Shown here one piece after another: positions 51,198-61,114 of a stretch of DNA of 64,000 nucleotides (position 1 is its first letter; each line of letters starts with the position of its first letter). The notes below the pieces were generated by a model. It was not told the origin of the DNA and did no database searches. It saw only the letters and a list, made by a program, of their open reading frames with translations. This DNA comes from Neptunicella marina (GTDB taxonomy: Bacteria; Pseudomonadota; Gammaproteobacteria; Enterobacterales; Alteromonadaceae), in NCBI RefSeq assembly GCF_014270035.1, contig NZ_JACNEP010000002.1, positions 402,460 to 466,459 on the forward strand, written 5' to 3'. A program made the translations under genes and the position numbers.

Positions 51198-53009
51198 ATG
51201 CTGAACAATCAGTTGCAAAAATGGTTGCAACAAAGGACATCATCTCCCCGCCATCGTCAGTTAGTCACAATTGAAGGCGGACAAAACTGGGCGTGTGAAC
51301 AGGCTCTGGAGTGCTTGTTAGCAAACTCGAGTGTGCTCTGGTGTGGCGATATGACGATATCTTCACCGTCAAATATCGCTATCAAACCAATTCAATCATC
51401 CCAGTATCATCAATGTTTAGGCGGGGAATATGATGCCGTTGTTTATAACTGCTATTCCGGCATTCGTGCCAATGCGCTGGCGGCATTAAGTGGCACGGTA
51501 AAACGTGCTGGCATAATGATTTTGGTTTGCCCTCCTTTTCATAGTTGGCCACGCTTTCCCGATCCACAAAAGCAGTTACGCATTAGTTATGGCTTTACTG
51601 AACAAAACGATGAAAGTTTATTTATTCACTGGTTTATGCACGCAATCGAACAGCACGCACAACGCGTGCATATTTCTCAGCAAAATACTTATGTTGGTCA
51701 GCTAAGTGAACCTGAGGTTACACACAAGATACAAAATGACTTGTGTAAAACTATTCAGCAACAACAAGCATTAGACGCCATAGTCGAATTATTTCATCAA
51801 CCCACAGCACCACTCGTTATCACTGCTGACCGAGGGCGCGGAAAATCATCGGTGATGGGACTCGCTGCGGCTCAAATTATTCAAAAAGCCAATCGGCCGC
51901 TAACTATATTGGTTACCGCGCCAGTATTTTCCAATGTCAGTCAGCTTTTTTATCATGCTCAACAACAGCTAAATGCTGAGTTAAACCGACACAAATTAAC
52001 AGTTGGTGAACATAAAATACATTTTATGCCAGTTGATCGTATTTTAATTGAAAAGCCAGCTGCCGATTTATTATTGGTTGATGAAGCAGCCGCTATTCCG
52101 GCACCAATATTAGACGTGCTTTCTCAGCAATATCGTTCAATTGTTTTTGCCTCAACGATTCATGGTTATGAAGGTAGTGGCCGCGGGTTTGACATTCGCT
52201 TTAAACCCAGACTTAAACAACGCTTCGCAAATTATCAGAGCATAGAATTGAGCCAACCTATACGCTGGTTTAATCACGATCCACTTGAACAATTCTGGTT
52301 TGATTGCTTGCTACTAAAAAGTGCTGAGTGCGCGGATTTACAGTCTAATGTCATTGCTCATAAGCAAATAACATTCCGCTTAATCAGCGCAGATAAGCTA
52401 TGCCACTCACCCGACTTACTTAATCAGATATTTAGTTTACTGGTTAATGCTCACTATCAGACTACACCAGATGATTTAGTCAGATTACTCGATGCACCCG
52501 ACCAGTTAGTGTTTGTTGCCAGCGACCAGCAACAGTTAATTGCTGCGGCGCTGGTAAGTATTGAAGGTGGTGAAAAACTGCAAACATTAGCCCAGGACAT
52601 AAGCGCAGGTAAACGCAGAGTAAAAGGCCATTTATTAGCGCAAAATCTTGGGCTTAACTGCCAGGATGAGAATTTAGTTACACTAAACTATTGGCGCATT
52701 ATCCGTATCGCCGTGCAGCCCTCGGTGCAGCGACAAGGATTAGGCTTAGCCTTGTTGAATTATTTAGCCGATGCCGCCGCGCTGGCGAAACAAGACTTTA
52801 TTGGAAGCGCCTTTGCCGCCAGTGATGACTTACTAAAATTCTGGCCGCAGGCAGGATTTAAACAGGTACGTCAGGGCTCTAAAAAAGATGCATCCAGCGG
52901 TTTATGCAGCGCTATTGTGCTCAAAGCTCTCTCCGGGGATGCACAAGCGCGATTAGAGCAAATGAGCCATGACTTTCAGCAAAGCCAAATTCAGGCGGCA
53001 TCTAATTAA
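51198..53009 (+). CDS. tmcA: tRNA(Met) cytidine acetyltransferase TmcA
   Basis: TmcA makes N4-acetylcytidine at the wobble position of elongator tRNA-Met. The 603-residue protein has the helicase-like module with Walker A TADRGRGKSSVMG and LLVDEAAAIPAPIL, FASTIHGYEGSGRGF, then a GNAT domain with RIAVQPSVQRQGLGLALL. The ATG at 51198 is chosen over the TTG at 51186, though neither has a clear ribosome-binding site. It is a little shorter than E. coli TmcA (671). Its stop codon shares a base with the aceK start (TAATG). Confidence 0.93.
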   Translation: MLNNQLQKWLQQRTSSPRHRQLVTIEGGQNWACEQALECLLANSSVLWCGDMTISSPSNIAIKPIQSSQYHQCLGGEYDAVVYNCYSGIRANALAALSGTVKRAGIMILVCPPFHSWPRFPDPQKQLRISYGFTEQNDESLFIHWFMHAIEQHAQRVHISQQNTYVGQLSEPEVTHKIQNDLCKTIQQQQALDAIVELFHQPTAPLVITADRGRGKSSVMGLAAAQIIQKANRPLTILVTAPVFSNVSQLFYHAQQQLNAELNRHKLTVGEHKIHFMPVDRILIEKPAADLLLVDEAAAIPAPILDVLSQQYRSIVFASTIHGYEGSGRGFDIRFKPRLKQRFANYQSIELSQPIRWFNHDPLEQFWFDCLLLKSAECADLQSNVIAHKQITFRLISADKLCHSPDLLNQIFSLLVNAHYQTTPDDLVRLLDAPDQLVFVASDQQQLIAAALVSIEGGEKLQTLAQDISAGKRRVKGHLLAQNLGLNCQDENLVTLNYWRIIRIAVQPSVQRQGLGLALLNYLADAAALAKQDFIGSAFAASDDLLKFWPQAGFKQVRQGSKKDASSGLCSAIVLKALSGDAQARLEQMSHDFQQSQIQAASN

Positions 53010-54748
53010 TGTCTTCGCCTGCCTCGTCATCTTCAGCCAACCAGGCTTTGCAACAACAGCTATCAGAAATAATACTGCAAGGTTTTGAGCAGTATTTTTC
53101 ACAACACCAAATTATTAGCCACAGCGCATCCGCATTATTTCTACGCGGGCAGTGGCAGCAAATCCAGTTAGCCAGCAAGGCACGATTAAATGTTTACGAG
53201 CAACAATTAGCCAGTGTGGTCAGCCATATTTATGACAAACTGAATCCAGTGCTGCAAACCAACCAGTTCTGGATAGAGTTAAAGCAAGGCTTCTATGAGG
53301 TCTTAAATAATCATTCACAAACAGAGTTACTGGAAAGTTTTTATAACTCGGTAATAGGCCGTCTTTTTCACCACAATAAAATCAATGACCAGCTGCTATT
53401 TGTATTGCCCAGCCGCTGTTATCTGCCGGGCCAATTGCGCGACAAGGTAGTCCACACACAACACTTTAATCAGTCACTTAATCAGACGTTTGATTTATTG
53501 CTAAAGGAGGTTGAGTTTGGTGAAAAATGGTGTTCAAAATCGGTGGACATCGAACTGTTATGCGCGCGTTTACGGAGTCAGACAGTTAATCAGACATCAA
53601 CAATTTCGCGTATCGAAATACTTAAACCTGTTTTCTATCGCAATCACTATGCCTGTTTAATTGGCCGGATTTGCACGGAATGCGACAGCCAGCCTTTTGT
53701 TATTGTGATGATGTTAAACGAGCAAGGTCATGTTTATCTTGATGCGTTGCTTAGTGATACCGACAGCATTAGTGTGTTATTTGGTTTTGCACGTTCCTAT
53801 TTTTTAATGGCCTGTGATTGTCCGGCTGAAGTTGTCGCGTTTTTACATCAGGTATTACCGGATAAAAAACACTATGAACTCTATAGTTCTATTGGCTTTC
53901 ACAAGCATAGTAAAACCGCATTTTACCGGGATTTTATTCGCCATTTAGAACTGTCGAACGATATGTTTGAACAAGCGCCGGGCATTGCGGGTTTGGTAAT
54001 GGCAGTGTTTCATCTGCCTTCTTATGATGTGGTGTTTAAAATTATTCGTGACCAGTTTGGCGACAGCAAATCGGTTACCCGCGAGCAGGTCAAACATTGT
54101 TATCGCACCATTAAAATACATGATCGCGTGGGCAGAATGGCCGATACCCATGAATTTAACCATTTTCATCTGCCACGTCATCGCGTCAGCGAACAGTTAT
54201 TAAGTTATTTGCAACAGGTTGCTGCTGGCAGTATCCGGGTTACGCCCAACGAAATCATTATTTCACATCTGTATATTGAACGGCGAATGACGCCATTAAA
54301 TCTGTACCTTCAACGGAATTTATCCGATTCGCAAATTGATACAGTTATTAATGATCTTGGAAATTGCATTAAAGAAATCGCCTCTGCTGATATTTTCCCC
54401 GGTGATATGTTGCATAAAAACTTTGGTGTCAGCCGTCATGGACGGGTAATTTTCTACGATTACGATGAAATCAGTTTAATGCCGGAAAAAAACTTCCGTG
54501 AATTACCACAGTCGAGTGATCCTTTTGCGATGGACAGTTTATCCATAGCTCCCAGCGATGTTTTCCCTCAACAATTTGAACATTTTATTGTTGGACAGCA
54601 ACCCTACAAATCCCGACTTAAATACTTTCATCCTGAATTATTTCAGTGTGAATTCTGGCAGCAGTTACAACAAAAACTCAAAAAAGGACGTGCGCCCAGT
54701 GTTTTACCCTACTCAGATAACTGTCGCTTTGTCTCAAAAAATCCCTGA
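53009..54748 (+). CDS. aceK: Isocitrate dehydrogenase kinase/phosphatase
   Basis: AceK phosphorylates and dephosphorylates isocitrate dehydrogenase, steering isocitrate to the glyoxylate shunt. The 579-residue length equals that of E. coli AceK (578). Recognisable blocks include FYRDFIRHLELSNDMFEQAPGIAGLVMAVF, FKIIRDQFGDSK, VGRMADTHEFNHFHLPRHR, YIERRMTPLNLYL and GDMLHKNFGVSRHGRVIFYDYDEI, which holds the catalytic and metal-binding residues. aceA and aceB are not in the window. It is translationally coupled to tmcA. Confidence 0.95.
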   Translation: MSSPASSSSANQALQQQLSEIILQGFEQYFSQHQIISHSASALFLRGQWQQIQLASKARLNVYEQQLASVVSHIYDKLNPVLQTNQFWIELKQGFYEVLNNHSQTELLESFYNSVIGRLFHHNKINDQLLFVLPSRCYLPGQLRDKVVHTQHFNQSLNQTFDLLLKEVEFGEKWCSKSVDIELLCARLRSQTVNQTSTISRIEILKPVFYRNHYACLIGRICTECDSQPFVIVMMLNEQGHVYLDALLSDTDSISVLFGFARSYFLMACDCPAEVVAFLHQVLPDKKHYELYSSIGFHKHSKTAFYRDFIRHLELSNDMFEQAPGIAGLVMAVFHLPSYDVVFKIIRDQFGDSKSVTREQVKHCYRTIKIHDRVGRMADTHEFNHFHLPRHRVSEQLLSYLQQVAAGSIRVTPNEIIISHLYIERRMTPLNLYLQRNLSDSQIDTVINDLGNCIKEIASADIFPGDMLHKNFGVSRHGRVIFYDYDEISLMPEKNFRELPQSSDPFAMDSLSIAPSDVFPQQFEHFIVGQQPYKSRLKYFHPELFQCEFWQQLQQKLKKGRAPSVLPYSDNCRFVSKNP

Positions 54749-54925
54749 TTCATCGTGAAACATTACCGAAAATAGCCCGCTGCGGCGCGTTTACAAAATT
54801 TAGGTGTTTTTTACGCCTTTATCCGGCAAACGGAATTGGGTATTCTGCATGGCTTATATTTTATTCCGAATCCTCGGATTAACTTAACCTTGCTTTTCTC
54901 CACAGGAAAAGTCGCAGGAGTATTT

Positions 54926-57382
54926 ATGTATAAACGTCTCGCGTTGTGCGCTGTAGTGCTGGTTTCGACCTTTACTCACGCTTCAACCATTCAACAAACC
55001 AAGGGGCACTTTCAGGATAAATTCCGTCAGTTAGACGAAGCGCTTCCTACCCCTAATGTATACCGTAACGCTGCCGGTGAACCCGGTCACAAGTACTGGC
55101 AACAAAAAGTCGATTACAAAATCAAAGCCAAACTTGATGAACAAAAGCGTCGTATTGAAGCATCAGAGCACATTACTTATACCAATAATTCTCCTGATAC
55201 GCTGAAATACCTGTGGTTACAACTTGATCAAAACAAGTTCAAGCCTGATTCAATGGCTGAACTGACAACCGCTTTTGCCGATCCTGCGCGTCGTGGTCCT
55301 GCTACCTCTGCTGGTGATGCCAATACCCCTGCAAAATTAAGCCTTGATGAGCTGCGTCGCCAGCAATTTATGGCAGACCATGAGCTGGGTTATGAATTGT
55401 CAAACATCAAAGACAGCGACGGTAACAAACTTCACTATGTGATTGTTGGTACCAATATGCGTATTGATTTGGCCAAGCCATTAAAATCTGGCCAAAGCGT
55501 TAAATTCTCGATGGATTATGCGTTTAATATCGTGGAAGAAGATGCAGTATCAGCACGTTCTGGTTACGAACATTTCCCTGATGACGAAAACGAAGGTGGC
55601 AATGATATCTTCTTATTAGCTCAGTGGTATCCGCGCTTACATGCTTACACTGATTACGAAGCATGGACTAACAAAGAATTCCTGGGTCGTGGTGAATTCA
55701 CCCTTGAATTTGGTGACTATGAAGTTGAAATGACGGTTCCTGCCGATCACATCGTTGCTGCTACCGGTGAACTGGTTAACCCGAAGAAAGTGTTAACCCG
55801 CGAACAACAAATGCGTTTAGAGCAGGCTAAAGACGCTAAGCGTCCTGTTTTCATCGTAACTGAAGAAGAAGCGCTGGAAAACGAAAAAGCCGGCACCAAC
55901 AAAACCAAAACCTGGCGTTTTAAAGCAGACAACGTTCGTGACTTTGCGTGGGGTTCTTCACGTAAATTTATGTGGGATGCTAAAGGTTATCATCAGGGTG
56001 GTGCAGTTGAACCCTTCGTTATGGCGATGTCTTTCTATCCTAAAGAAGGTGGTGATCTGTGGAAGAAATACTCTACAGAGTCTGTGATCCACACACTTGA
56101 AGTTTACTCACGTTTCTCATTCGATTACCCCTATCCAACTGCACAATCAGTTAATGGTCCTGTAGGTGGCATGGAATATCCGATGATTACCTTCAACGGG
56201 CCTCGCACTGAATTACAGGATGACGGCACCCGCACATACTCTCAGGCAGAAAAACGCTTCCTGATTGGCGTAGTTATTCACGAAATTGGTCACACTTATT
56301 TCCCAATGATCGTTAACTCTGACGAGCGCCAGTGGACCTGGATGGACGAAGGTCTGAACAGCTTCCTGGACGGTGTTGCTGGCCGCGAATGGGATCCACA
56401 AATTCCCTGGGGCGTAGAGCCGCGTGACGTTGTGGGTTACATGAAGTCTCAAAATCAGGTTCCTGTGATGACTCAGTCTGACAGTGTATTGCGTTTAGGT
56501 CCTAATGCTTACACCAAGCCTGCTGTTGCACTGAACATTCTGCGCGAAACCATTTTAGGTCGTGAACTGTTTGATTTTGCTTTCAAAGAATATGCAAACC
56601 GCTGGAAATTCAAACGTCCGACTCCTTCTGATTTCTTCCGTACCATGGAAGAAGCCAGCGGCGTTGATTTAGACTGGTTCTTCCGTGGCTGGTTCTATAC
56701 CACTGACCACGTTGATATCTCAATCGACCACGTATACAGCATGCGTATGGATACTAAAGATCCTGACATCGATTTCGCTCGTGAGCGCAAGTTTGAACAG
56801 GACAAACCATTATCTCTGACTGACGAACGTAACCGTTTAGCAGGCATGAAATTATGGGTTGAGAAAAACCCAGACGTTACTGACTTCTACGACGAAAATG
56901 ACCGTTTCACCGTTACCAACAAAGAGCGTAATGCTTACCAGAAATTCCTTAAAGGTTTAAAAGACTGGGAACGTGCTGCGTTTGAACGTGCGGTTAAAGA
57001 AGACAAAAACTACTACGTGTTAGACTTTTCTAACAAAGGTGGTTTAGTGATGCCAATTATCCTGAAACTGGACTTCGAAGATGGTACCTCACAGGATATG
57101 CGTATCCCTGCGGAAATATGGCGTCGTAACTCAGAATCAGTGAAAAAACTGATTGTGACCGACAAAGATAAAGTGCTGAAGAGTGTTGAAATCGATCCAC
57201 GTTGGGAAACGGCTGACGTTGATATCGAGAACAACTACTATCCGCGTCGTATCATTCCTTCACGTGTAGAAGCATACAAACGTAAGAAGAGCACCAGCAA
57301 GGTATCACGTGACATTATGCAGGATATCAAAACTGAGCTGAAAACTGACGACGACGAAGACGACAAAAAAGGTGACAAGTAA
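54926..57382 (+). CDS. Exported M1-family metallopeptidase
   Basis: The 818-residue precursor starts at the ATG at 54926 (CAGGAG upstream; signal peptide MYKRLALCAVVLVSTFTHAS), not at the frame's first ATG at 54836. The zinc site is in VVIHEIGHTYFPMIVNSD with the downstream glutamate in WTWMDEGLNSFLDG. The exopeptidase motif GGMEYPMITFNGP precedes it. A lysine/aspartate-rich tail (DDDEDDKKGDK) ends the protein. It probably trims peptides in the periplasm or outside. It is followed after five bases by a DUF6702 gene. Confidence 0.9.
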   Translation: MYKRLALCAVVLVSTFTHASTIQQTKGHFQDKFRQLDEALPTPNVYRNAAGEPGHKYWQQKVDYKIKAKLDEQKRRIEASEHITYTNNSPDTLKYLWLQLDQNKFKPDSMAELTTAFADPARRGPATSAGDANTPAKLSLDELRRQQFMADHELGYELSNIKDSDGNKLHYVIVGTNMRIDLAKPLKSGQSVKFSMDYAFNIVEEDAVSARSGYEHFPDDENEGGNDIFLLAQWYPRLHAYTDYEAWTNKEFLGRGEFTLEFGDYEVEMTVPADHIVAATGELVNPKKVLTREQQMRLEQAKDAKRPVFIVTEEEALENEKAGTNKTKTWRFKADNVRDFAWGSSRKFMWDAKGYHQGGAVEPFVMAMSFYPKEGGDLWKKYSTESVIHTLEVYSRFSFDYPYPTAQSVNGPVGGMEYPMITFNGPRTELQDDGTRTYSQAEKRFLIGVVIHEIGHTYFPMIVNSDERQWTWMDEGLNSFLDGVAGREWDPQIPWGVEPRDVVGYMKSQNQVPVMTQSDSVLRLGPNAYTKPAVALNILRETILGRELFDFAFKEYANRWKFKRPTPSDFFRTMEEASGVDLDWFFRGWFYTTDHVDISIDHVYSMRMDTKDPDIDFARERKFEQDKPLSLTDERNRLAGMKLWVEKNPDVTDFYDENDRFTVTNKERNAYQKFLKGLKDWERAAFERAVKEDKNYYVLDFSNKGGLVMPIILKLDFEDGTSQDMRIPAEIWRRNSESVKKLIVTDKDKVLKSVEIDPRWETADVDIENNYYPRRIIPSRVEAYKRKKSTSKVSRDIMQDIKTELKTDDDEDDKKGDK

Positions 57383-57387
57383 TTAAC

Positions 57388-57879
57388 ATGTTACGTCTTT
57401 GGCTGACTTTAAGTCTGACGGTTATTGCCAGCCTGATGCCCGCTTTAGGGCATCAGCAGAAGGCCGCAATAACCACAGTATTATTTAATGCCCGTACGCA
57501 TCATATCGAGGTTATGCATAAATTTTATCTGCATGATGCCGAACATGCCGTGCGGGTTATATTTGGTCAGCATGCCGATATTCTTAACTCAAAGGAAACC
57601 CAACAAACCTTCAGTGACTATGTGGCAAAACGTTTTGAACTACTTAAAGACGATAAACCATTGCCACTGTCCAAAGTGGGGTTTGAAATTGATGGTAAGT
57701 TTTTCTGGGTTTATCAGGAAACTGATATCCCGGTAGAACTACATAACTTATCGGTGCGTCATAATGCGCTGCGCGAGTTATGGCCAAGTCAGATAAACAC
57801 CGTCAATATTGAAGGTAAAGATGATATAAAAACTCTGACCTTCACCGGTGCTACCGAGTTACTCAGTGTCGAATTTTAA
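57388..57879 (+). CDS. DUF6702 family protein
   Basis: The 163-residue precursor has a signal peptide (MLRLWLTLSLTVIASLMPALG). The mature part has HHIEVMHKFYLHDAEHAVRVIFG, YVAKRFELLKDDKPLPLSKVGFEIDGKFFWVYQET and LRELWPSQINTVNIEGKDDIKTLTF, typical of DUF6702. These genes commonly follow the M1-type peptidase gene, as here with a five-base gap, so the two products probably act together. Biochemical role is unknown. Confidence 0.85.
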   Translation: MLRLWLTLSLTVIASLMPALGHQQKAAITTVLFNARTHHIEVMHKFYLHDAEHAVRVIFGQHADILNSKETQQTFSDYVAKRFELLKDDKPLPLSKVGFEIDGKFFWVYQETDIPVELHNLSVRHNALRELWPSQINTVNIEGKDDIKTLTFTGATELLSVEF

Positions 57880-57906
57880 AAGGAGCCAAAAGGCTCCTTT
57901 TTTATT
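57879..57906 (+). terminator. Terminator after the peptidase/DUF6702 operon
   Basis: AAAGGAGCC pairs with GGCTCCTTT around an AAAA loop, followed by a T run. Confidence 0.88.
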
Positions 57907-57930
57907 GTCTATCTCACCACTGCTTTTTTG

Positions 57931-58338
57931 CTACTCAAGCGTCACTCCCGCCATTTGAATGGCCTGCCATAAAATCAACAGACTCATCGCATAACTGACC
58001 GCCCAGCTAACAGAGCGTAAAATATGTACGTTAATCAGATAGAACAGATGGTAAATGACACGCGCCACCACCCATATTTGGGCATATAAAACAGCCTGAT
58101 GAGTAACAGCCGACATACCCACCAGCGCCAGCACGCCAGGCGCAAAAAAGATCAAAGCTTCAAAGGCATTTTCATGCCCGGCTTTCGCTCTGGCACCAAA
58201 ACCAGTTAGCTGGCTTTGCTGTATGCGCGGCAGACTATTGTCATACCCTCCGGCTTTATGTTGAGCAATAGCCAGCGGTAGTTTAACGATGATTGGCATT
58301 AGCACTGCAATAAATAGACATATAAGAATGCTTTGCAT
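57931..58338 (-). CDS. MAPEG family membrane protein
   Basis: The 135-residue protein has four hydrophobic helices and the MAPEG signature GFGARAKAGHENAFEALIFFAPG, with the conserved Arg/Asn/Glu motif (RAKAGHEN). Members conjugate glutathione or handle lipid peroxides and eicosanoid-like substrates in membranes; bacterial substrates are mostly unknown. It is convergent with the DUF6702 gene. Confidence 0.88.
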   Translation of the reverse strand: MQSILICLFIAVLMPIIVKLPLAIAQHKAGGYDNSLPRIQQSQLTGFGARAKAGHENAFEALIFFAPGVLALVGMSAVTHQAVLYAQIWVVARVIYHLFYLINVHILRSVSWAVSYAMSLLILWQAIQMAGVTLE

Positions 58339-58404
58339 AAGGTATCCTTGCTGTTGTTATTTTAACCCTGTTGTTTATTACAACCCGTTTTATCTCAGTG
58401 TGCC

Positions 58405-59292
58405 ATGTTAGAAAAATTTTTACAGATCCAATCTCCCTCACCTGAACACTCCTTTCAACCAGATTGGCATAATCCGGCAGATTGTCGTATCTGGATAAAA
58501 CGTGATGATCTGTTACACCCGGTGATATCAGGCAATAAATGGCGCAAGCTCAAATTTGCTCTGAATGATATTCAGCGGCAAAACGTTGATCACATCATTA
58601 GTTTTGGTGGAGGTTATTCAAACCATCTGCATGCTTTGGGCTACTGCTGTCATCAACTCAATATAAAACTGACTGCGATTGTAAGAGGCCACTACCCGGT
58701 TCTAACGCCAATGCTGCGAGATCTGAATAATTGGGGAACACAAATCGAGTTTGTGGATAAAAAAAACTACCAGCAACGTAATGACGATGAGTTTTTGCAA
58801 TCGCTTAACAAACGATTTCCCGGTGCCGTAATTATCCCAGAGGGCGGCTCTCAACATCAGGCTTTAGCTGGTATTACTGAATGTGTGAATGAATTTAACC
58901 GCCAGTACGACTATATTCTGTTACCCGTTGCCAGCGGTGCCACTATGGCCGGAATCATTAACGCAAGTCCAGCCGGCAAATCCCAGGTAACAGGAATTGC
59001 CGTGCTCAAAGGGCAGGATTACCTTGAATCACTGGTGAACAGGTTTGTAGATAATAACAAACAAACAAACTGGCAGATTAATCATCAGTATCATTTCGGT
59101 GGTTATTCCAAATCTCCTGCTGAATTACAGGACTTTTGTCAGCAAATCACAAATAAATACAATATTCCCATTGAACCAGTTTATAGTGGCAAGTTATTCT
59201 TTGCGCTTAAATCGATGCTCGAACAGCAATCCTTTGGCCATAAAGCCAATATCCTGGTTTTACATACGGGCGGTATTCAGGGCAGCAGATAA
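58405..59292 (+). CDS. D-cysteine desulfhydrase / ACC deaminase family PLP enzyme
   Basis: The 295-residue protein is a fold-type II PLP enzyme: IKRDDLLHPVISGNKWRKLKFAL contains the PLP lysine (NKWRK), followed by ISFGGGYSNHLHALGY, VIIPEGGSQHQALAGITECV and LLPVASGATMAGII. Relatives degrade D-cysteine to pyruvate, ammonia and sulfide, or deaminate ACC. It stands 52 bases before the D-glutamate cyclase genes, which points to D-amino acid breakdown. Confidence 0.88.
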   Translation: MLEKFLQIQSPSPEHSFQPDWHNPADCRIWIKRDDLLHPVISGNKWRKLKFALNDIQRQNVDHIISFGGGYSNHLHALGYCCHQLNIKLTAIVRGHYPVLTPMLRDLNNWGTQIEFVDKKNYQQRNDDEFLQSLNKRFPGAVIIPEGGSQHQALAGITECVNEFNRQYDYILLPVASGATMAGIINASPAGKSQVTGIAVLKGQDYLESLVNRFVDNNKQTNWQINHQYHFGGYSKSPAELQDFCQQITNKYNIPIEPVYSGKLFFALKSMLEQQSFGHKANILVLHTGGIQGSR

Positions 59293-59344
59293 ATATTGTT
59301 TTTAGCTTGGTATAAAATTAAATCACGACCATTTGGAGTCATCG

Positions 59345-60133
59345 ATGCAACAACTCACACCGGCACAGATCAGACAAAAAGTACGTAATAAGGAAATAAC
59401 CGGCAATACGTCGGGCCTTGCCAAAGGTTTTGTGCAATGCAATATGGTTATTTTACCTGCTGATTGGGCGAGCGATTTCCAGCGTTTCTGTGAACAAAAC
59501 CCACGCCCCTGCCCTTTAGTTGCCGTGTCTGAAAATCCGGGAGATATTCATCTGGACAAAGTAGGTAAAGGCATCGATATCCGCCACGACTTGCCGAGTT
59601 ACAAAGTGTTTGAGCACGGCAAACTCATCAACGAAGTCACAGATGTAGAAGCATACTGGCGCGATGATCTGGTGACCTTTTTTATTGGTTGTTCGTTTTC
59701 GTTTGAAGAAGCATTAATCGATGATGGCATTGAAATCCGCAACATAACCGAAAATAAAAACGTGCCTATGTACCGCACCAATATAGCCTGCACTCCGAGT
59801 GAAAAGTTCAGCGGCAATATGGTTGTCAGTATGCGGCCTATGGTACCTGCTGATGCTATCCGTTCAGTTCAGATTTGTGACCGTTTCCCGTCGGTACATG
59901 GCGCACCTGTACATTTTGGCTTTCCTGAAATGATTGGTATTAGTGATATTAATCAGCCAGATTTTGGTGATGCGGTTACCATCAGGCAAAACGAAGTGCC
60001 CGTTTTCTGGGCCTGTGGGGTTACCCCGCAAGTGGCGCTTGAACAAGCCAAACCGCCCTTCTGCATCACACACAGCCCTGGCTGTATGCTGGTAAGTGAT
60101 ATTACCAACAAAAGCTTATCGACAGGCTGTTAA
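59345..60133 (+). CDS. D-glutamate cyclase N-terminal-type protein (DUF1445)
   Basis: The 262-residue protein is a DUF1445 member, with [54 protein letters not shown] and [41 protein letters not shown] follows. In human DGLUCY this domain joins the DUF4392 domain and the enzyme turns D-glutamate into 5-oxoproline. The ATG at 59345 has GGAG before it; a TTG at 59333 opens the same frame. The second half is the next gene. Confidence 0.85.
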   Translation: MQQLTPAQIRQKVRNKEITGNTSGLAKGFVQCNMVILPADWASDFQRFCEQNPRPCPLVAVSENPGDIHLDKVGKGIDIRHDLPSYKVFEHGKLINEVTDVEAYWRDDLVTFFIGCSFSFEEALIDDGIEIRNITENKNVPMYRTNIACTPSEKFSGNMVVSMRPMVPADAIRSVQICDRFPSVHGAPVHFGFPEMIGISDINQPDFGDAVTIRQNEVPVFWACGVTPQVALEQAKPPFCITHSPGCMLVSDITNKSLSTGC

Positions 60134-60135
60134 TT

Positions 60136-60990
60136 ATGACAAGCGTATTAGGATTAAATCCTGCTGATTTAACGTTAAGCCAGCAAGTAGAAGACCTACT
60201 GATAGAAAAAAACTTACGCGGAATGAAAAGCCTGCAACCGCTGTTAACCCCGGGTTATATTGCACGGGCTGCGGAGTTGTTGCAGCTTGCTGACGGAGTA
60301 ATATTTATTGGCACGGGTTTCCCGGTGGGCAATACCTTTGAAACAGATGGTCCCGTTGGTGCAATTGCCTTGTATCAGGCTTTGGCTGCGTTGAACAAAC
60401 GTCCGGTTTTGGTGTGTGGCGATCCGTTATATTCTGCGGTAAAAAATGATTATGAAGCGATACAGCTACCTCTTGGGCACTCTGTTCTGAGTCAGCAACA
60501 GGTCACAGATATAATTGCTCAATGGCAACCACAAGCAGTTATTTCCATTGAGCGGGCTGGCCGCACAGCCGACGGTAAATTTTATAATATGCGCGGTGAG
60601 GATATTAGTGCACGCTGTGCATGTTTTGATGACTTCATGACCTTAAGTAACTGCCCGAGCATTGGTATTGGTGATGGCGGTAACGAAATAGGAATGGGTA
60701 ATATCCATCAGCAACTCGCACATCTCAATATCGTCCCCAGCGTCACAACTTGCAGTGAACTTGTGATAGCAGATGTATCGAACTGGGCAGCTTACGGACT
60801 TATTCTTTTTTTACAAAAATGGAACCAAACCAACTTACTCAGTCTGCTTAATCCATTGCAAATAATTCAGTATCTAAGTCTTAAAGGCAGCGTCGATGGT
60901 GTTACGCGAGACAATACGCTAACCGAAGATGGCCTGTGTTACAGCGAAGGATTAACACTGCTGGATACTTTAAAACAATTAACTGCATAA
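60136..60990 (+). CDS. D-glutamate cyclase C-terminal-type protein (DUF4392)
   Basis: The 284-residue protein matches DUF4392: LLTPGYIARAAELLQLADGVIFIGTGFPVGNTFETDGPVG, ISIERAGRTADGKFYNMRGEDIS and SIGIGDGGNEIGMGNI. It begins two bases after the DUF1445 gene. Together the two genes give the full domain set of D-glutamate cyclase, normally one protein in animals. That they form one enzyme here is inferred from order and domain content. Confidence 0.85.
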   Translation: MTSVLGLNPADLTLSQQVEDLLIEKNLRGMKSLQPLLTPGYIARAAELLQLADGVIFIGTGFPVGNTFETDGPVGAIALYQALAALNKRPVLVCGDPLYSAVKNDYEAIQLPLGHSVLSQQQVTDIIAQWQPQAVISIERAGRTADGKFYNMRGEDISARCACFDDFMTLSNCPSIGIGDGGNEIGMGNIHQQLAHLNIVPSVTTCSELVIADVSNWAAYGLILFLQKWNQTNLLSLLNPLQIIQYLSLKGSVDGVTRDNTLTEDGLCYSEGLTLLDTLKQLTA

Positions 60991-61114
60991 AATTCTATAA
61001 TTTATGCATAAAAAAACATTTCATAGCTGCTCAAAATCGATACCAACCCTGTAACAAAACTGCTAACGTATAGCGTTTTTCTGCAGGCTATTTTTACAAG
61101 GTTTATCGGGACAA

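Noticed and set aside
60991..61114. Lysine riboswitch ahead of lysC
   Set aside because: The leader is only 124 bases and lacks the conserved lysine aptamer motifs.
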